DNA of 64,000 nucleotides, from positions 186,001-250,000 of the forward strand of contig JAOARD010000076.1 of NCBI GenBank assembly GCA_025210735.1, read 5' to 3'. Shown in pieces: positions 61,403 through 64,000 of this stretch. Source of the stretch: Bacteroidales bacterium (GTDB lineage: Bacteria; Bacteroidota; Bacteroidia; Bacteroidales; UBA6680). The notes under the pieces are model-generated. The model did not search any database. It was not told the DNA's origin and saw only the letters and a program-made list of their open reading frames with translations. Position 1 is the first letter of the stretch, and each line of letters begins with the position of its first letter. The translations under genes were made by a program, and so were the position numbers.

Positions 61403-63052
61403 ATGAGAAACCCTTTAAGAACCATCTCTCTGTTTGTTATAATGGCAACTTTATGCAGTACCGCATTTTCTCAAAAGTTTACCATAAAAAACTATGCAGA
61501 TAAAGAGATAAGCCTGAAAAAACAGAAGAGAGTTGTTGATACAACCATTTTAGAGTTAACAGCAGAGATCAACCGATTATCAACAGAGTTAAAGAGTATT
61601 TACAGCGAAGCTGAGAAGAAAAAAACAATCTACAACAAAGCTAAAAGTGATATTGATATATCGCTTGGATTACTAACTAAAGAAGCTGAAAAACTGTTGA
61701 TGCCCCGTAATTTCTTTAAGAAAGAGGAGTATTATAAAAAGCAACGAGAGGTATTTGAGATGATGAAACAAAAGCTGAAGGACTCTCTTAATGTTAAATA
61801 CTCGTTTAATAAACTACAAAAGGATGTAACAGATATAAATGTTGTTATTGAAGAGAGAAACGCAGTGATATACTCTAAACGTCACACACTTAAGCTACAA
61901 AATAACAAAGCAGACAGTCTGTTGAATCTTATTGATTACTATTCGCCTAAACACACCAGTTTCTTTAGCGATATTGAAAAAACTATTGATGAGTCTGATA
62001 CGCTTAATTATATAACACTATATGCAGCAGATAAACTTCTAAGATTACATACTGAGCATAAAGATTCTGTTCTGAATAGTCTTAATCAGATTAAGTTGTA
62101 TAAGAATCATGACGACTATGCTGCTATACATGACGATTTTCAATATCCACTGGAATTTCTTGGATCGGCAATTGACCCCAAGCATTGCGAAACCAAGTAT
62201 AATAAAACTTATAAGAGCTTTTATATTGAGATAAAGGATAAGATATTCTATACAAATAATCTGAAAAAGGAGATTGCTATGGATATTGACAGCAGAGCTA
62301 TTCCTCTTAAGATATTCCCGATTGATAATAGCGATATTCTTATGTACAATAATTCGCTTGACACATTAAAGCATCTTGGTGATTTTTATAGTAAGGGTGA
62401 TAAGATTTCTGAATATAACTCAAAGAAGGCTATATATGATGTTCAGGACGAGAAATACTACTATACAGTATTGGTATTGGCAGAACACTCGGCAAGGTTT
62501 AAGAGTAATTTCAGCAAAACCAAAATATATAAGATTGGGTACGACTACTTCTCATATCTTGACGGATACTTCTACTCAATGGTAAAAGGTATACGCATTG
62601 GTAATACTATATGGATGGCTGAGAATATGGTTTACAGTGACTATAATCAGAATGTTTGTTATAATGGTAACGATAACGATTGTGAGAGATACGGAGGGTT
62701 GTATATTGAACAGCAAGCTCAAAAGATTGCTCAGCAACAGAAGTATAGTGGTTGGCATCTGCCATCGGTTGATGAGTGGAATGCTCTGATTAAAAGTATG
62801 GGGGGAAATAAAAAGGCTTACAATATGCTTATTAATGGTGGTAACAGCGGGTTTAATGCCAAACTTGGTGGCGAGGGTTATGGTTCGCCTCTTGATCCTG
62901 CATATTTTAAAGGAGCTAATAAAACTGGTAAGTACTGGTGTGTATCGTTTAATACGGAGTGTATTGTATTTAATGCCGATAAAAAAACTGTAGGTGTATC
63001 AAAAAGCTACAGAGAGAGCGGACACAGTGTAAGGTTAGTAAGAGATTTGTAA
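61403..63052 (+). CDS. Exported coiled-coil protein with C-terminal FISUMP domain
   Basis: 549 residues with a signal peptide (MRNPLRTISLFVIMATLCST, AFSQ). Residues about 35-185 are strongly helical and charged (LELTAEINRLSTELKSIYSE), with long coiled-coil potential. A middle region without recognised family follows. The C-terminus is a FISUMP domain: IRIGNTIWMAENMVYSDY, CERYGGLYIEQQAQ, YSGWHLPSVDEWNALIKSMG and a late ESGHSVRLVRDL. Probably a cell-envelope structural protein; function unknown. The domain is related to that of the lipoprotein at 11436-12395. Confidence 0.75.
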   Translation: MRNPLRTISLFVIMATLCSTAFSQKFTIKNYADKEISLKKQKRVVDTTILELTAEINRLSTELKSIYSEAEKKKTIYNKAKSDIDISLGLLTKEAEKLLMPRNFFKKEEYYKKQREVFEMMKQKLKDSLNVKYSFNKLQKDVTDINVVIEERNAVIYSKRHTLKLQNNKADSLLNLIDYYSPKHTSFFSDIEKTIDESDTLNYITLYAADKLLRLHTEHKDSVLNSLNQIKLYKNHDDYAAIHDDFQYPLEFLGSAIDPKHCETKYNKTYKSFYIEIKDKIFYTNNLKKEIAMDIDSRAIPLKIFPIDNSDILMYNNSLDTLKHLGDFYSKGDKISEYNSKKAIYDVQDEKYYYTVLVLAEHSARFKSNFSKTKIYKIGYDYFSYLDGYFYSMVKGIRIGNTIWMAENMVYSDYNQNVCYNGNDNDCERYGGLYIEQQAQKIAQQQKYSGWHLPSVDEWNALIKSMGGNKKAYNMLINGGNSGFNAKLGGEGYGSPLDPAYFKGANKTGKYWCVSFNTECIVFNADKKTVGVSKSYRESGHSVRLVRDL

Positions 63053-63080
63053 TTAATAAACTTAGAAGCTGTTTAAGGTT

Positions 63081-63130
63081 GTTAGCCCGTAGTTTGTAAT
63101 ATATATTACATTTTACGGGTTAGCTTTTTT
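63081..63130. terminator. Terminator between convergent genes, overlapping the rlmN 3' end
   Basis: Stem GTTAGCCCGTA / TACGGGTTAGC (two G-T pairs) with an inner palindrome TGTAATATATATTACA, followed on the plus strand by TTTTTT. The last rlmN codons lie in its right arm. Confidence 0.7.
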
Positions 63131-64000
63131 CTGAGTAGACAGAAGACCACATGCAGCAAATATATCCTGCCCGCGCGATTTTCTTACCGTTGCCACAACA
63201 CCTTTTGAGTTAAGGTCCCGCATAAATTTAATAACACTATCCTCATCGGGGCTTTTAAGATCAGAGCCGGGTATTGGATGAAATCTGATTACATTCACTT
63301 TACAGCTCATATTATTGAGTAGTTTGCTTAACTCCAGAATATGATCCTGACTATCGTTAACCCCATCAAACAGTATATACTCAAAGAACACACGTTGTTG
63401 CTCCTTTACTGATAATCCGGTTATAATATCCATAATATCGTTGAGTTTATACCTGTTCTCAACCGGCATTATCTGTTTACGCTCGTGGCTAAACGGGTTA
63501 TGAAGGCTTATTGCCAGATTACACTTTGTTTCGGCAAACAGCCTGTTTATTCCGGGTATAATTCCTATTGTTGATACAGTAACCTTACCGGGCGCTATTC
63601 CGAATCCCTGCTGATGGGTAATTATATCGATAGCTTTAAACACATTATCTGCATTATCAAACGGCTCTCCCATTCCCATAAACACAATATTGGTAATCTT
63701 ATCGCGCTCCGGTATTGCTGCAATCTGGTTCAGTATCTCTGCAACTGTAAGGTTTGCATGAAACCCCTGACGTGCAGTCATGCAGAATGAACAGCTCATC
63801 TTACATCCTACCTGCGATGATATACATAGTGTTGCTCTGTTATCTTCCGGTATATATGCAGCTTCTACTAGTCTGAAGTCGCCATAATCAAACAGATACT
63901 TCTTTGTACCATCAACAGATACCTGAACATCAGAAAACGAAACTATATCTGTTGTGTAGTATCGCTTTAGCAGATTTCGCTTTTTTGCTGATATTGTAAC
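63113..64000 (-). CDS. rlmN: 23S rRNA/tRNA adenine C2-methyltransferase RlmN, 5' part outside the window
   Basis: 296 codons are visible, and the frame stays open through the window edge at 64000, so the start lies to the right. The visible part includes VGCKMSCSFCMTARQGFH with the radical SAM Cys motif CKMSCSFC, then GMGEPFDNADNVFKAI, GFGIAPGKVTVSTIGIIPGI, LAISLHNPFSHERKQIMPVE, FEYILFDGVNDSQDH, VNVIRFHPIPGSDLKSP and the late catalytic-type Cys in RGQDIFAACGLLS. RlmN methylates A2503 of 23S rRNA and A37 of some tRNAs. Start codon cannot be given. Confidence 0.95.
   Translation of the reverse strand, partial: VTISAKKRNLLKRYYTTDIVSFSDVQVSVDGTKKYLFDYGDFRLVEAAYIPEDNRATLCISSQVGCKMSCSFCMTARQGFHANLTVAEILNQIAAIPERDKITNIVFMGMGEPFDNADNVFKAIDIITHQQGFGIAPGKVTVSTIGIIPGINRLFAETKCNLAISLHNPFSHERKQIMPVENRYKLNDIMDIITGLSVKEQQRVFFEYILFDGVNDSQDHILELSKLLNNMSCKVNVIRFHPIPGSDLKSPDEDSVIKFMRDLNSKGVVATVRKSRGQDIFAACGLLSTQKKANP

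Noticed and set aside
61258..61503. 81-codon plus-strand frame before the FISUMP gene
   Set aside because: It overlaps the start of the real gene in another frame and has no motif or signal.

Overview
The window reads as chromosome of a low-GC member of the Bacteroidota, most likely order Bacteroidales. The evidence is a SusC/SusD pair, a giant secreted protease with a type IX secretion (T9SS) tail, lipoproteins with Bacteroidota-style signal peptides, FISUMP-domain proteins, DUF6443-type Rhs proteins, an oxyR/dps pair, and promoters of the TTTG-N19/20-TAnnTTTG type. The genus cannot be named from sequence alone.

Layout. (1) 1-9931 is accessory DNA. It holds the first two genes of a Qat-type anti-phage operon (qatA and a cut-off qatB, minus strand), a SymE-like toxin gene, a small ORF and a large serine recombinase. 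A 5.1-kb segment bounded by 23-bp direct repeats follows; it carries one 1536-aa SNF2-type helicase and a hairpin-rich, GC-richer stretch that looks foreign. (2) 9932-13800 has three secreted or lipoprotein genes (amidase-like, FISUMP, CAP domain) and an unrecognised small ORF below a foldable RNA. (3) 13870-15230 has tRNA-Asn and a PfkB-family kinase. (4) 15249-29632 (minus) is an apparent operon: a 3031-aa clostripain-like T9SS protease, SusC, SusD and a surface lipoprotein. (5) 30121-39150 is mostly housekeeping: tRNA-Arg, a Cys/Lys-rich lipoprotein, homoserine dehydrogenase, two zinc-ribbon proteins, a C69 dipeptidase, a second tRNA-Asn in a 202-bp duplicated locus, glyS, a glycosyltransferase and wecB. 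(6) 39219-51690 is an Rhs polymorphic-toxin region: an orphan Rhs core, a candidate partner gene, two large Rhs proteins, small exported proteins, repeats and a frameshifted insertion sequence. (7) 52036-55130 is a compact three-gene cluster that I read as a ribosomally synthesised peptide (RiPP) pathway: a Gly-Gly-leader Cys-rich precursor, a radical SAM/SPASM maturase and a membrane-anchored HExxH peptidase. (8) 55161-64000 has oxyR/dps, a flippase, a SpoIIE-type phosphatase, efp, a DUF3108 protein, a FISUMP protein and a 5'-truncated rlmN.

The strongest candidates for something undescribed are the RiPP-like cluster at 52036-55078 and the repeat-bounded helicase segment at 4773-9931. The second combines two families of tandem N-terminal repeats, a sigma70-like leaderless promoter unlike the rest of the window, and an apparent swap of the recombinase tail. 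The Qat operon, the Rhs cassette and the protease/SusCD operon are recognisable families in notable arrangements.
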